40,112 nucleotides of DNA from an uncultured Collinsella sp. (lineage in GTDB: Bacteria; Actinomycetota; Coriobacteriia; Coriobacteriales; Coriobacteriaceae). The notes beneath the pieces were generated by a model. It saw only the letters and a program-made list of their open reading frames with translations, made no database searches and had not been told where the DNA came from. Shown here piece by piece: positions 1 through 8,807 of this stretch (the stretch's first letter is position 1; each line of letters begins with the position of its first letter). Made by a program: the position numbers and the translations under genes. The DNA lies in NCBI GenBank assembly GCA_949294785.1, contig CASFIQ010000078.1, forward strand, positions 1 through 40,112. Direction: 5' to 3'.

Positions 1-278
1 CGGGCCTCGGCCTCCAGGCGGGCCTGCTCCTCGCGGGCGGCGCGCTCGGCCTCCTCGGCAGCCGCGGCGGCGCGCTCGGCTTCACGAGCGGCCTCGATCT
101 CCGCGGCGCGCGCCTCGAGGACCGGAGCGAGCTTCTTGCGGACCATGGCGACGTAGGCGTCCTCGAGCGCCGAGGACGGGGTCTTCGCCGGAATCTTCAT
201 CTCCTCAAGGTAGCCGAGAAGCTCCTTCGAGGTCATACCGAATTCTTTGGCAAGGCTGGAAACACGGGTCTTCGCCAT
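1..278 (-). CDS. infB: Translation initiation factor IF-2, N-terminal part (runs off left edge)
   Basis: The reading frame opens with ATG at 278-276 and runs without a stop to base 1, so only the first 92 residues are present. It begins MAKTRVSSLAKEFGM followed by SKELLGYLEEM, the IF-2 N-terminal helical domain. An Ala/Glu/Arg-rich linker then starts, as is usual before the GTPase domain, which lies outside the window. IF-2 is the GTPase that places initiator tRNA on the 30S subunit. A purine-rich ribosome site (GAGAGGTAGG) lies upstream. The gene is 91 bp downstream of nusA in the same direction, the standard rimP-nusA-infB order. A small GC hairpin (299-312, CGAG loop) sits in that gap. Confidence 0.95.
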   Translation of the reverse strand, partial: MAKTRVSSLAKEFGMTSKELLGYLEEMKIPAKTPSSALEDAYVAMVRKKLAPVLEARAAEIEAAREAERAAAAAEEAERAAREEQARLEAEA

Positions 279-369
279 CTGCCGATCACCTACCTCTCGG
301 GCGCGAGCGCCCTGATAAGAGAACCAAACGAGCACCTGGGCCGGACGCGGGCATCCGGCGGGAACTCGC

Positions 370-1623
370 CTAGATCAGATCCTCCGCGGAGTCGATGGCG
401 TCCTGATCGTGAACGCCGCAGAAACGGGACCCGGGGCGGGCGTGGTTGCGGCAACGGATGCCGTCCTCGCTCACGAACTGGCAGCGCGCGGGCTCGCCGT
501 CATCGATGAGGTCGTCGGTGGGCGCGGGGGCCACGGGGATGTTCTTCAGGATATCGGCTGCGAGCGTCTCGCTCTTGATGTCGATATGCCAGCCGGTGAG
601 GCGGGCGGCGAGGCGGGCGTTCTGACCCTCCTTGCCGATTGCGAGCGAGAGCTGGTCATCGGGAACGATCACGCCGGCGTAGTTCTTCTCCTCGTCGATA
701 AGGACGCGCGTGACCTTCGCGGGCGACAGGGCGTGCGCCACGTAGCGCGCGGGATCCTCGTCCCACAGGATGATGTCGACGCGCTCGCCGCGGAGCTCGG
801 AGACGACGGTGCGCACGCGGCTGCCCTTGGGGCCCACGCAGGCGCCCACCGGGTCGAGGCGGTCGTCAAGCGAGCGGACGGCCACCTTGGAGCGCTGGCC
901 GGCCTCGCGCGCGACGCTCATGATCTCGACCGTGCCCTCGTAGACCTCGGGAACCTCGAGCTCGAAGAGGCGACGGATGAGCGCCGGATGGGTGCGGGAG
1001 ATCACGATCGGCGGACGGGAGTGCTCGCCGCGAACGGGCTGCACGGTGGAGTTGGGATCGCGGACGTCGATGATGACGGCCTTGATCCGCTGGTTGTGCA
1101 TATAGCGCTCGCCCTGCGGACGCTCGTTGCGCTCGGTGGGGTTGCCGTCCTCGTCATGGTGGCGGCGGATATCGAAATGCGGCAGCTCGGCCTCGACGCC
1201 CTCGCGAATCTTCACGATGGTGAAATCGGGCGTGGACTGGAGCACGGTGCCGGTGATGATGTCGCCGATGCGATCGGAGAACTCCTCGAAGATCTGCTGG
1301 CGAGCGGAATGGCGCACGATCGCGTTGATCTCCTCCTTGGCGTGCTTGGCGGCGATGCGCGATGTGTCGCGCGGCGTGACGTCGCGCTTCTCGAACTCGG
1401 TGTAGTCGCCGGTCTCCTCATCGGGCTCGCCCACGGGGACGAGCTCGTACACGTAGATCTTACCGGTCTGGCGGTCGATGGTGACCTCGGCGCCGAACGG
1501 CAGGTGCAGGATGTCGGTATAGCTCTTCGCGAGTGACTGCTCGAGGCGGTCGAGCAGGTAGAGCTGGTCGATATGACGCTCCTGACAAAGTTCCATCAGG
1601 GCTTCCATCATCTGAGATGCCAT
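370..1623 (-). CDS. nusA: Transcription termination/antitermination factor NusA
   Basis: This 417-residue protein binds RNA polymerase and modulates pausing, termination and antitermination. It has the NusA N-terminal domain (about residues 1-125), an S1 domain (about 135-205, containing GDIITGTVLQS) and two KH domains with GPKG and GKEGQNARLAARL loops. The start ATG at 1623 overlaps the rimP stop by one base (TAATG), so translation is coupled; an upstream in-frame ATG at 1677 lies inside rimP and was not used. The tail is odd: after a linker it carries C381-x9-C391-x10-C402-x2-H405, a possible small zinc-binding motif not part of standard NusA. No ylxR gene follows, although one often lies between nusA and infB in other Gram-positives. 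Confidence 0.97.
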   Translation of the reverse strand: MASQMMEALMELCQERHIDQLYLLDRLEQSLAKSYTDILHLPFGAEVTIDRQTGKIYVYELVPVGEPDEETGDYTEFEKRDVTPRDTSRIAAKHAKEEINAIVRHSARQQIFEEFSDRIGDIITGTVLQSTPDFTIVKIREGVEAELPHFDIRRHHDEDGNPTERNERPQGERYMHNQRIKAVIIDVRDPNSTVQPVRGEHSRPPIVISRTHPALIRRLFELEVPEVYEGTVEIMSVAREAGQRSKVAVRSLDDRLDPVGACVGPKGSRVRTVVSELRGERVDIILWDEDPARYVAHALSPAKVTRVLIDEEKNYAGVIVPDDQLSLAIGKEGQNARLAARLTGWHIDIKSETLAADILKNIPVAPAPTDDLIDDGEPARCQFVSEDGIRCRNHARPGSRFCGVHDQDAIDSAEDLI

Positions 1624-2120
1624 TAGCGCTTCCCTTCCTTTCCGCCCTTGAAGTCGTAGACCGGCCTCAAGGTGCATTTCTTCACCTCATCGAAGGAGAT
1701 GTCCACACGCTCGCCATCCTCGAGCTCGAGCGTCACCCGATCCTCGTCGGCAGCGACGATCGACCCCTTGAACTTGCGACGGCCCTCGGTCGCGGTGGTG
1801 GCAAGGTCCACGCTCTCGCCCACGAAGCGGGCGAAATCGCGCGGACGGCGCAGCGGCCGCGCCATGCCAGCACTCGAGACCTCAAGGTTGTACGCACCGG
1901 GAACGGGATCGATGCCCTCGACCACATCGCTCACCCACGCGGTCTGCGCGGTGATGTCGTCAAGCGAGAGCGACGAACCGTCCGCGCCCTCGATGCGTAC
2001 GCGGACGCACGGGGCCTTGGTGGCTCCCGTCATCTCGACGTCGACGATGTCGACGTCGTGCTCGGCGGCGTGCTGCTCCAGAGCATCGATGATGCGCTGC
2101 TCAAGCGGGCTCTTGACCAT
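1623..2120 (-). CDS. rimP: Ribosome maturation factor RimP
   Basis: This 165-residue protein matches RimP (DUF150), which assists 30S subunit assembly. The N-terminal half holds ALEQHAAEHDVDIVDVEM and PGAYNLEVSSAGMARPLR, the latter being the typical RimP signature (YxLEVSSPGxxRPL). The C-terminal half is the small SH3-like barrel (FKGSIVAADEDRVTLEL). ATG at 2120 is chosen because AGGAGG stands six bases upstream; an in-frame ATG 15 bases earlier overlaps that site. It is the first gene of rimP-nusA-infB, with an 80-base leader from the proposed promoter at 2201-2209. Confidence 0.96.
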   Translation of the reverse strand: MVKSPLEQRIIDALEQHAAEHDVDIVDVEMTGATKAPCVRVRIEGADGSSLSLDDITAQTAWVSDVVEGIDPVPGAYNLEVSSAGMARPLRRPRDFARFVGESVDLATTATEGRRKFKGSIVAADEDRVTLELEDGERVDISFDEVKKCTLRPVYDFKGGKEGKR

Positions 2121-2200
2121 GTGGCACCTCCTCATACAAGAAAGGAAGCGGGGCCGCAGGACCCCACTCCCTTCTCAAGAGCGCTTCAATTACGAAGCGT

Positions 2201-2209
2201 ATGATAGCA
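2201..2209 (-). promoter_or_regulatory. Extended -10 promoter for rimP-nusA-infB
   Basis: On the minus strand this reads TGCTATCAT, an extended -10 (TGn plus TATCAT), about 80 bases before rimP. No clear -35 is visible. The preceding bases TG repeat the TGTGCTAT seen before thrS and valS. The short GC hairpin at about 2149-2166 would lie in the leader. Confidence 0.5.
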
Positions 2210-2298
2210 CACGCAGGTCAGAAACGGTATCCGACGCGAAGCAAGGGCATGTTTCAGACGGATTATCCTGCATACCCTCCTCAATAGCTCCACAATTG

Positions 2299-2324
2299 AG
2301 CATCGACCCGCCCCCGTCGATGCT
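2299..2324 (-). terminator. Second hairpin downstream of leuS
   Basis: Perfect 9-bp inverted repeat, AGCATCGAC at 2299-2307 and GTCGATGCT at 2316-2324, with an 8-base C-rich loop. It follows the larger leuS hairpin and lacks a clear U-tract. It may be a backup terminator or an RNA-end stabiliser. Confidence 0.4.
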
Positions 2325-2327
2325 GCA

Positions 2328-2391
2328 GGCCGGGGCTCGCTCCCCCGGGAGGTTCCGCATAGCGCACCTCCCGGGGGAGCAAGCCCCGGCC
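2328..2391 (-). terminator. Long leuS 3' hairpin
   Basis: Two 26-base arms (2328-2353 and 2366-2391) pair with a single G-U-type mismatch around a 12-base loop, starting 15 bases after the leuS stop. The arms begin GGCCGGGGCT. No U-tract follows, so it could act as a bidirectional or Rho-aided terminator or a processing/stability element. Confidence 0.6.
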
Positions 2392-2405
2392 CCTGACATC
2401 ACCAG

Positions 2406-4997
2406 CTACTTGACCACCAGGTTCACAAGCTTGCCCGGGATGCAGATCGCCTTGACGACCGTCTTGCCCTCGAGCCACTTCGCTGCAGCCGCCTCGGCAG
2501 CGCTTCGCATCTCGTCCTGGGTGGCGGTGGTGGAGACGCTCACGCGAGCGCGCACCTTGCCGAGCACCTGGACGGCGATCTCGACGGAATCGCTCTTCGC
2601 TTCCGCGAGATCGAACTCAGGCCACGGGGCGGTGTAGGCGTTGTCCCCGTGTCCCAGCGCCTCGTGCCACAGCTCATCGGCCCAGAAGGGGCAGATGGGT
2701 GCGAGCAGCTCGACGATATCGGTCGCGACGAGCCAGCTGAGCGCGGCGTCCCGCGCGGCCGGCTGGGATTCGGTCGCATTCAGATACGCGCTCGCTGCGT
2801 TCACGAGCTCCATGATCGCCGAGATGGCGGTGTTGAACTGCTGGCGATCGAAATCCTCGGTGCACTTGGCGATCGTGCGGTGGCGCGCGCGGTACAGCTC
2901 CATCGCGTCATCATCGAGCGCGCGCTTGTCGAGCACCGCCTCGGCCGAGCCCGATCCGGCGAGCTGCCAGACGATGCGCCAGGCGCGTCGGATGAAGCGG
3001 TTGGCGCCCGCCACGGCGTCCTCGTCCCAATCGAAGTCCTTCTCGGGCGGCGCGATGAAGAGGATCGCCAGGCGCATGGTATCGGCACCGTAGGGCTCGA
3101 TGACCGAGCTCGGCGGGACCACGTTGCCCTTCGACTTGGACATGGTCTCGCCGTTGGCGTCCTTCACCATGCCCTGGCACAGCAGGTTGGTGAAGGGCTC
3201 ATCCACGTCGAGAAGCCCCATATCGCGCAGCGCCTTGGTGAAGAAGCGGCTGTACAGCAGGTGCAGGATCGCGTGCTCGATGCCGCCGATGTAGTTGTCG
3301 ACCGGCATCCAGCGGTCCGCAGCCTCCTTCGAGAACGGGAGCTCGGTGTTATGCGGATCGCAATACCGCAGGTAATACCAGCTGGAGCACGTGAAGGTGT
3401 CCATGGTGTCGGTTTCGCGGCGGGCAGGTCGACCGCAGACCGGGCAGGTGGTCTCGTAGAACTCCTTGCACTCGGCGAGCGTCTCGCCGGCGCCCAGATC
3501 GAGGTTCTGCGGGAGCATGACCGGCAGCTGGTCCTCGGGGACGGGAACGATGCCGCAGTGCTCGCAATGGACGACCGGGATCGGGTCGCCCCAGTAGCGC
3601 TGGCGGCTGATCAGCCAGTCACGCAGGCGGAACTCAACCTTGCGGCGGCCGGTACCCGCCTCTTCGAGGTCGGCCACGATCGCAGCCTCGCCTTCGGAGT
3701 GCTTGCCGCCACGCATACCGGTGTACTTCCCCGACTGGACGAGGGTGCCCTCCGCGGCATGCGCCGAATCCCAATCGACGGTCTCGGCGTGGTAGGTGTC
3801 GAGGGACTCGCCCGCCTCCTTCAGCGCCTCGAGCTCGTCATCCATGAGGATGATCGGCACAATCGGCAGACCGTACTTGCGCGCGAACTCGAAATCGCGC
3901 TGATCGCCGCACGGCACCGCCATGACGGCACCGGTGCCGTAGTCGGAAACGATGTAGTCCGCCACCCAGACCGGGACCTTGGTGCCGGAGACGGGGTTCA
4001 CCACGTAGCGACCCGTGAACGCGCCATGCTTCTCGAGCACGCCCTGCTGGCGCTCGACCGCCGAGATCTTCTTGGCGCCCTCGACCACCGCCATGACGTC
4101 GTGCTCGTACTCGGTACCGGCAACCAGCTCGTGCAAGCCCTCGTATTCGGGGGCCAGCAGGAAGAAGGTACATCCGAACAGCGTATCGGCACGCGTGGTG
4201 AAGACGGTGATCTTGCCCTCATCGCCCTCGATGGGCTCGCCGTCGGCGTCGCAGAGCGTGAAGTCGACCTCGGCGCCCTCGGAGCGACCGATCCAGTTCG
4301 CCTGCATCTGCTTCACACGCTCGGGCCAGCCGGGAAGCTTCTCAAGGTCGTCGAGGAGCTCCTGCGCGTACTCGGTGATCTTGAAGTACCACTGCTCGAG
4401 GTCGCGCTTCTCGGGCTCGGAACCGCACCGCCAGCAGCGGCCCTCCGTCACCTGCTCGTTCGCGAGCACGGTCTTGCAGCTGGGGCACCAGTTGACAGGG
4501 CTCTTCTTGCGGTAGACCAGGCCGCGCTCCATGAGCTTCTCGAAGATCCACTGACCCCAGCGGTAGTACTCGGGGTCGCAGGTGCGCACCAGACGGTCCA
4601 TATCGTAGGAGAAGCCCATGCGGCGCATGGTGGCGAGCGCCTGGTCCATGTTCCGGTAGGTCCACTCCCCCGCCTGCGTGTTGTGCTTGATCGCGGCGTT
4701 CTCCGCCGGCAGGCCGAACGCGTCGAAACCGATCGGGTGGAGCACGTCGAAGCCGCGCATGCGGGCCTGGCGCGCCATCGCGTCGCCGATGGTGTAGTTG
4801 CGAGCATGGCCCATGTGCAGGTCGCCCGACGGGTACGGGAACATCTCGAGCACGTACTTCTTGGGTTTGGCAGGATCCTCCTCGACCTTGAAGAGGTCGG
4901 CCTCGTCCCAGGCCCTCATCCACTTGGTCTCGATCGCCTCCGCGTCGTAGGCCGGGATCTCATGGGCGTGAGTGCCGCGGTTCGCCTCGTCGCACAT
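2406..4997 (-). CDS. leuS: Leucyl-tRNA synthetase
   Basis: This 863-residue class I enzyme charges tRNA-Leu with leucine. It shows the HIGH motif as HMGH (61-64), a zinc domain with CPSC and CWRCG, the CP1 editing domain with TTRADTLFG, and the conserved SSWYYLRY(C)DP region. The KMSKS loop reads T618-M-S-K-S622, so the first lysine is threonine. The C-terminal anticodon-binding and LeuRS-specific domains are complete. ATG at 4997 has AAGGAG ten bases upstream. It appears monocistronic, with its own extended -10 promoter and a strong 3' hairpin. Length is normal for bacterial LeuRS. Confidence 0.98.
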   Translation of the reverse strand: MCDEANRGTHAHEIPAYDAEAIETKWMRAWDEADLFKVEEDPAKPKKYVLEMFPYPSGDLHMGHARNYTIGDAMARQARMRGFDVLHPIGFDAFGLPAENAAIKHNTQAGEWTYRNMDQALATMRRMGFSYDMDRLVRTCDPEYYRWGQWIFEKLMERGLVYRKKSPVNWCPSCKTVLANEQVTEGRCWRCGSEPEKRDLEQWYFKITEYAQELLDDLEKLPGWPERVKQMQANWIGRSEGAEVDFTLCDADGEPIEGDEGKITVFTTRADTLFGCTFFLLAPEYEGLHELVAGTEYEHDVMAVVEGAKKISAVERQQGVLEKHGAFTGRYVVNPVSGTKVPVWVADYIVSDYGTGAVMAVPCGDQRDFEFARKYGLPIVPIILMDDELEALKEAGESLDTYHAETVDWDSAHAAEGTLVQSGKYTGMRGGKHSEGEAAIVADLEEAGTGRRKVEFRLRDWLISRQRYWGDPIPVVHCEHCGIVPVPEDQLPVMLPQNLDLGAGETLAECKEFYETTCPVCGRPARRETDTMDTFTCSSWYYLRYCDPHNTELPFSKEAADRWMPVDNYIGGIEHAILHLLYSRFFTKALRDMGLLDVDEPFTNLLCQGMVKDANGETMSKSKGNVVPPSSVIEPYGADTMRLAILFIAPPEKDFDWDEDAVAGANRFIRRAWRIVWQLAGSGSAEAVLDKRALDDDAMELYRARHRTIAKCTEDFDRQQFNTAISAIMELVNAASAYLNATESQPAARDAALSWLVATDIVELLAPICPFWADELWHEALGHGDNAYTAPWPEFDLAEAKSDSVEIAVQVLGKVRARVSVSTTATQDEMRSAAEAAAAKWLEGKTVVKAICIPGKLVNLVVK

Positions 4998-5036
4998 GTG
5001 ATACGTCTCCTTCGGTAGTAGCGTGTAACGTGCAAG

Positions 5037-5045
5037 ATTCTAGCA
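5037..5045 (-). promoter_or_regulatory. Extended -10 promoter for leuS
   Basis: The minus strand reads TGCTAGAAT, an extended -10 about 40 bases before the leuS ATG, preceded by a TTTT run. The -35 region is weak (TGCACC at 17 bp). Confidence 0.5.
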
Positions 5046-5107
5046 AAACGCCGGGGCGCGGTGCACGACGTGTCGCGCACGCGAACGGCGCGATGCCGTG
5101 CAGCGCA

Positions 5108-5142
5108 AAGCGGGGCCGAGGCGATTGCCCCCGACCCCGCTT
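5108..5142 (-). terminator. Terminator of the acidic membrane-protein gene
   Basis: Arms 5108-5118 and 5132-5142 (AAGCGGGG..CG) pair over 11 bp with one G-U pair, about 30 bases after the stop of the upstream gene (5171). The U-tail is short. Confidence 0.65.
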
Positions 5143-5170
5143 GAGATCCCCAAATCGTGGGAAGAGCGGA

Positions 5171-6310
5171 TTACCACCAGTAGTAGTAATAGTTGTTCTG
5201 CGGCGCCGGTTCCTCCACCACGGGCTCGGGCGCATCGTAGCCGATGGTCATCCCACCGCGGAAGCCGGTCTCGGGCCTGAGGTCCACCACGAGCTCATGG
5301 TCGACGCTCGGATCGTCCTCCGTGACCGTGCAGGCAAGCTGGTAGGACTGGGGACCGGTCTGGGTGACGGAGGCGTCGGCGACCGGCACCGAATCCTTGG
5401 AGCCGGCGGCGCGGTCGGAGATGTCGAACGACTCGAGCGTGAGCGCGGGGAACGCCGCGGGATCGGATACCTGTATGGAGAAATCGGCGACGAGGCGCGG
5501 GTACTCACCCTCGGAAAGTGAACTCAAGAGCAGCGAGGCGAAGGGGAGGTCGGCATCGTCCACCACGGGAATCATCGCGGCCTCCTCGCGGTCGCGCCCC
5601 TCCTCCATATAGGATTCGTTGCCCATGATCGCGCCGATGGCCGTCCCGAAGCCGATGCAAACCACCGCAAGGATGGCGGCGACGACGATGAGGTCGAGCG
5701 CGCGAGGATGCTCGCGGAGATAACGCCGGCCCCGTTCGAGCGCGAGCGGGACCGAGCGCAGACCGGGCGCACCGTCCGCAGGCTCGTCGCCCGCAGCATC
5801 TTCTGCGACCTCGTCAGCTTCGGCCTGAGCCGCTGCGCCATCTGCCTCATCCTCCGGCACGCGCTCATCGCTCGAGGCCGCCTCGGTAGCGGACGCCGCA
5901 TCCGATACCCCATCGGATAGCGAGACCTCTTCGCTTGAAATCATCTCGGGCAACTCACCGGTGCCCTCGGCGTCCGGAGGCTCGCACTCCCCCGCATCGA
6001 ACCCCGCATCATCGGTCGTCTGAGGCTCCCGGTACGCATCATCAAGACCGACCGCATCGTTATTATCGTCGGGCGCATCTTCAAATTCCGCAGGGTCCCC
6101 CTGCTCGTCATCCGATTCTCGCGCAGACGAATCGGGGGCAGCGCTAAACAGCTCCCCGTCATCCTCGAACAGCTGCTTGCGGCGCGACCGGCGGTCGGAA
6201 TGAGCTCCCGACCCGCTGCGGGCGCCATCGTCGCTCAACAGGTCCCCCACCCGATCCACGCCGGATTCCCAATCTCGATCAACCGAGGTATCCTGATCAT
6301 CGCTCGCCAC
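5171..6310 (-). CDS. Acidic single-pass membrane protein of unknown function
   Basis: I do not recognise the family. The 379 residues divide into three parts. Residues 1-185 are very acidic and low-complexity (Asp/Glu/Ala/Ser), probably disordered and cytoplasmic. A basic stretch (RGRRYLREHPR) precedes one hydrophobic segment at about 204-228. A 150-residue extracellular domain follows and ends in PQNNYYYYWW, an aromatic tail. The start is GTG at 6310 with a GA-rich site upstream; a later start cannot be excluded. It is a single gene between guaB and leuS with its own terminator. Zinc-ribbon or other catalytic motifs are absent. A surface or cell-envelope role is only a guess from topology. 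Confidence 0.75.
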   Translation of the reverse strand: MASDDQDTSVDRDWESGVDRVGDLLSDDGARSGSGAHSDRRSRRKQLFEDDGELFSAAPDSSARESDDEQGDPAEFEDAPDDNNDAVGLDDAYREPQTTDDAGFDAGECEPPDAEGTGELPEMISSEEVSLSDGVSDAASATEAASSDERVPEDEADGAAAQAEADEVAEDAAGDEPADGAPGLRSVPLALERGRRYLREHPRALDLIVVAAILAVVCIGFGTAIGAIMGNESYMEEGRDREEAAMIPVVDDADLPFASLLLSSLSEGEYPRLVADFSIQVSDPAAFPALTLESFDISDRAAGSKDSVPVADASVTQTGPQSYQLACTVTEDDPSVDHELVVDLRPETGFRGGMTIGYDAPEPVVEEPAPQNNYYYYWW

Positions 6311-6354
6311 GTTATCCCCATCCTCACGCTCAAGCGAACTCTTCAGCTCGTATA

Positions 6355-6360
6355 AGTATA
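6355..6360 (-). promoter_or_regulatory. Candidate -10 for the acidic membrane protein
   Basis: Minus strand TATACT about 45 bases before the GTG start, in an AT-rich patch of otherwise GC-rich DNA. The -35 is not convincing. Confidence 0.3.
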
Positions 6361-6445
6361 GGGAAACAACAGCTTTTGAAGCGGCGTAAACGTCAGTTTG
6401 AACTGCACCTCGGAATTACCGGGGTCGATGATGTCACAAACGGGA

Positions 6446-6540
6446 GACGCCGACCCGCCGGAGTCGGCAAGGTCGGCGTCGATGCCTGAAGCGGCATGAA
6501 GGCCGTTTGATCCGGACCCGGAACCGTCCGGGCAGGACGG
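6446..6540. other. Intergenic hairpins between guaB and the acidic membrane protein
   Basis: No gene is supported between 6311 and 6557. Two inverted repeats are present. CCGTCC/GGACGG (6524-6529 and 6535-6540) closely follows the guaB stop and may be its terminator. GACGCCGAC/GTCGGCGTC (6446-6454 and 6472-6480) is a perfect 9-bp pair with a nested alternative GTCGGC inside its loop. Neither has a U-tract. Confidence 0.4.
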
Positions 6541-6557
6541 GAACCCGAAAGCGCTCT

Positions 6558-8072
6558 CTACTGGTAGCTCACCGTCTGATGACCGTGGTCCTTGACGACG
6601 ACGTCGTGCGCGCCGCCCTCGACGATCGAAGTCGACGAGACGAGCGTCAAACGGGCCTTCTGCTGCAGCTCCTTGATGGTGAGCGCACCGCAGTTGCACA
6701 TGGTGGACTTGATCTTGTAGAGCGTGGCGTTGATGCCCTCCTTGAGGGTGCCCGCGTAGGGCACGTAGGAATCGACGCCCTCCTCGAAGGCGAGCTTGCT
6801 CGCACCGCCCAGGTCATAGCGCTGCCAGTTGCGAGCGCGCGCGGAGCCCTCGCCCCAGTACTCCTTCATGTACTGGCCGTTCACGTTCACGCGGGACGTG
6901 GGGCTCTCGTCGAAGCGCGCGAAATAGCGGCCGAGCATCATGAAGTCGGCGCCCATGGCGAGCGCGAGCGTCATGTGGTAGTCGTAGACGATACCGCCGT
7001 CGGAGCACACGGGCACGTAGACACCGGTCTCCTCGAAGTACTCGTCACGCGCACGGCAGACGTCGATGAGCGCCGTGGCCTGACCGCGACCGATGCCCTT
7101 GGTCTCGCGCGTGATGCAGATCGAGCCGCCGCCGATACCCACCTTGATGAAGTCGGCGCCGCAATCGGCAAGATAGCGGAAGCCTTCCGCGTCGACCACG
7201 TTGCCCGCGCCGACCTTGACCGACTCGCCGTAGTGCTCGCGGATCCAGTCGATGGTGAGCTTCTGCCACTCGCTGAAGCCCTCAGAGGAGTCGATGCACA
7301 GGCAATCGGCACCCGCCTCGACGAGCTTGGGCACGCGCTCGGCGTAGTCGCGCGTGTTGATGCCGGCACCCACCATATAGCGCTTGTTGGCGTCGAGCAT
7401 CTCGTTGGGGTTGGACTTATGGGAGTCGTAGTCCTTGCGGAAGACGATACCGAGCAGACGGTCCTCGTCATCCACCACGGGGAGCGCGTTCAGCTTGTTG
7501 TCCCAGATGACGTCGTTCGCCTTCTTAAGGGTGATGTCCTTATCGCCCACGATGAGCTTGGTGCGCGGGGTCATGAAGTCGGCGACCAGCATGTTCGGGT
7601 CGTCACGGCTGGGACGGTAGTCGCGGCTCGTGACGATGCCCAGCAGCTTGCCGTGCGAGGTGCCGTCATCGGTGACCGGCATGGTGGAGTGACCCGTGCG
7701 CTCCTTGAGGTCCATGACCTCAGCCATCGTCATATCGGGCGTGAGGTTGGAGTCGGAATCGACGAAACCGGCCTTGTGGTCCTTGACCGCCTTCACCATG
7801 GCTGCCTGGGAATCGGGGGTCTGGGATCCGTAGATGAACGCCATGCCGCCCTCGGTCGCCAGCGCGACGCCCATGCGCTCGCCGGAGACGGACTGCATGA
7901 TGGCGGAGACCATCGGGGTGTTGAGCGTGATCGCGGGCTCCTCGCCGCGCTTGAAGCGCGTGAGCGGGGTCTTCAGCGAAACGTTCGCGGGCACGTTCTC
8001 ATGCGAGGAGTAGCCAGGCACGAGCAGGTACTCGGAAAACGTGTGTGACTCACCGGGGAAAAACATGGCCAT
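6558..8072 (-). CDS. guaB: IMP dehydrogenase, Tritrichomonas-type
   Basis: This 504-residue enzyme oxidises IMP to XMP with NAD+, the committed step to guanine nucleotides. A TIM barrel is interrupted by a CBS pair (about residues 105-215). The catalytic loop GGGSICITR places the nucleophile at C319, NAD-side Asp at D261 and the flap Arg-Tyr at R418-Y419, in NWQRYDLGG. These numbers, K310 and E431 coincide with those I recall for the protozoan Tritrichomonas foetus enzyme, unlike the usual bacterial GuaB loop. ATG at 8072 has AAGGAG six bases upstream; an open frame further upstream lacks such support. The gene stands alone with a leader of about 120 bases and a promoter facing that of the modE-like gene. 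Confidence 0.95.
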   Translation of the reverse strand: MAMFFPGESHTFSEYLLVPGYSSHENVPANVSLKTPLTRFKRGEEPAITLNTPMVSAIMQSVSGERMGVALATEGGMAFIYGSQTPDSQAAMVKAVKDHKAGFVDSDSNLTPDMTMAEVMDLKERTGHSTMPVTDDGTSHGKLLGIVTSRDYRPSRDDPNMLVADFMTPRTKLIVGDKDITLKKANDVIWDNKLNALPVVDDEDRLLGIVFRKDYDSHKSNPNEMLDANKRYMVGAGINTRDYAERVPKLVEAGADCLCIDSSEGFSEWQKLTIDWIREHYGESVKVGAGNVVDAEGFRYLADCGADFIKVGIGGGSICITRETKGIGRGQATALIDVCRARDEYFEETGVYVPVCSDGGIVYDYHMTLALAMGADFMMLGRYFARFDESPTSRVNVNGQYMKEYWGEGSARARNWQRYDLGGASKLAFEEGVDSYVPYAGTLKEGINATLYKIKSTMCNCGALTIKELQQKARLTLVSSTSIVEGGAHDVVVKDHGHQTVSYQ

Positions 8073-8191
8073 GGGGTACTCCTTCTCTTCTAAGGCGCCG
8101 ACCGCCTCGTGCTCAGCGGCTCCGAATCCGGCGACGCGACCGCGTGGGACGTCCATTCGGGCATGGTCGACCCGACCGACGTTGCCTAGGA

Positions 8192-8219
8192 ATTGTAAAC
8201 CACGGGGCGCTGCTACAAT
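8192..8219. promoter_or_regulatory. Back-to-back promoter pair, guaB / modE-like
   Basis: ATTGTA (8192-8197) and TACAAT (8214-8219) form an inverted pair 16 bp apart. Each supplies a TACAAT -10 on one strand: plus for the modE-like gene (leader about 145 bases) and minus for guaB (leader about 115 bases). Each -10 overlaps the other promoter's -35 zone, so the two start sites would compete. Confidence 0.45.
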
Positions 8220-8368
8220 GGAAATCGTCAAAACATCACGCGACCTCCGCGTCATCCGTCCGGGCCGCACGCGACTCGCCCAGCCGTACACGGCACGACC
8301 GCGAGACGTGGCTCGTACGGGTGTGCCGGCGAACGCATACCGAGCAAGCGCAAGCAAGGAAGGGACCC

Positions 8369-8707
8369 ATGCCGATCACCGCAACAGCTCGTCTGACCTT
8401 CCGAAACGCCGAATCCGACCTTCCCGGCGCGTTCGGTGCCGGGTGCGCCCAGCTGCTCGAGGGCGTCGAACGCGACCGCTCGCTGAACCGCGCCGCGAAG
8501 GGCCTCGGCATGGCATACTCCAAGGCATGGCGCATCATTCGGGAAGCTGAGGCCCAGCTGGGTTGCGACCTGCTCGCGCGCGACGGCGCGCGAGGCTCTA
8601 CCCTCACCCCCGATGGCGAGCGGGTGCTAAGCACCTATCGCCAGCTGCAGAGCGAGGTCGATGGACTGCTCCAAAGGCGACTGCCCGAGCTGCTCAGCCA
8701 ACGATAA
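8369..8707 (+). CDS. ModE-type winged-helix DNA-binding protein (stand-alone)
   Basis: The 112-residue protein matches the N-terminal DNA-binding domain of ModE/LysR-like winged helix proteins: [27 protein letters not shown], then [20 protein letters not shown]. The molybdate-binding (TOBE/MOP) domains of full ModE are absent, so it is about half the usual length. Regulators of this short type occur near metal-transport genes, but none of the molybdate genes is in this window. ATG at 8369 has AAGGAAGG upstream; frames opening earlier lie in leader DNA. It converges on mntP, from which it is separated by a hairpin. Its target is unknown. Confidence 0.85.
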   Translation: MPITATARLTFRNAESDLPGAFGAGCAQLLEGVERDRSLNRAAKGLGMAYSKAWRIIREAEAQLGCDLLARDGARGSTLTPDGERVLSTYRQLQSEVDGLLQRRLPELLSQR

Positions 8708-8726
8708 CCTGCACTCTGGGGCTTGC

Positions 8727-8763
8727 GGGTCCGCTCCGACGGGAAGACCGTCGCGCGGGACCC
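8727..8763. terminator. Convergent terminator between modE-like gene and mntP
   Basis: GGGTCC...CGACGG (8727-8742) pairs with CCGTCG...GGACCC (8748-8763): two 6-bp helices around a 4x4 internal loop and a GAAGA end loop. It lies between two convergent genes. Confidence 0.55.
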
Positions 8764-8807
8764 AGCGCAAACGACGCCCGGCCAACAGGACGGTGCGAGC
8801 CGAAGCG

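Noticed and set aside
409-1536. Long plus-strand frame opposite nusA
   Set aside because: Antisense shadow of nusA caused by GC-rich codon bias; its protein has no recognisable domain and no ribosome site. The same applies to the long frames opposite leuS, valS, tig and the folate genes.
6343-6699. Small frame overlapping the guaB 3' end
   Set aside because: Its first half is guaB antisense-frame noise and no start with ribosome site is present in the intergenic part.
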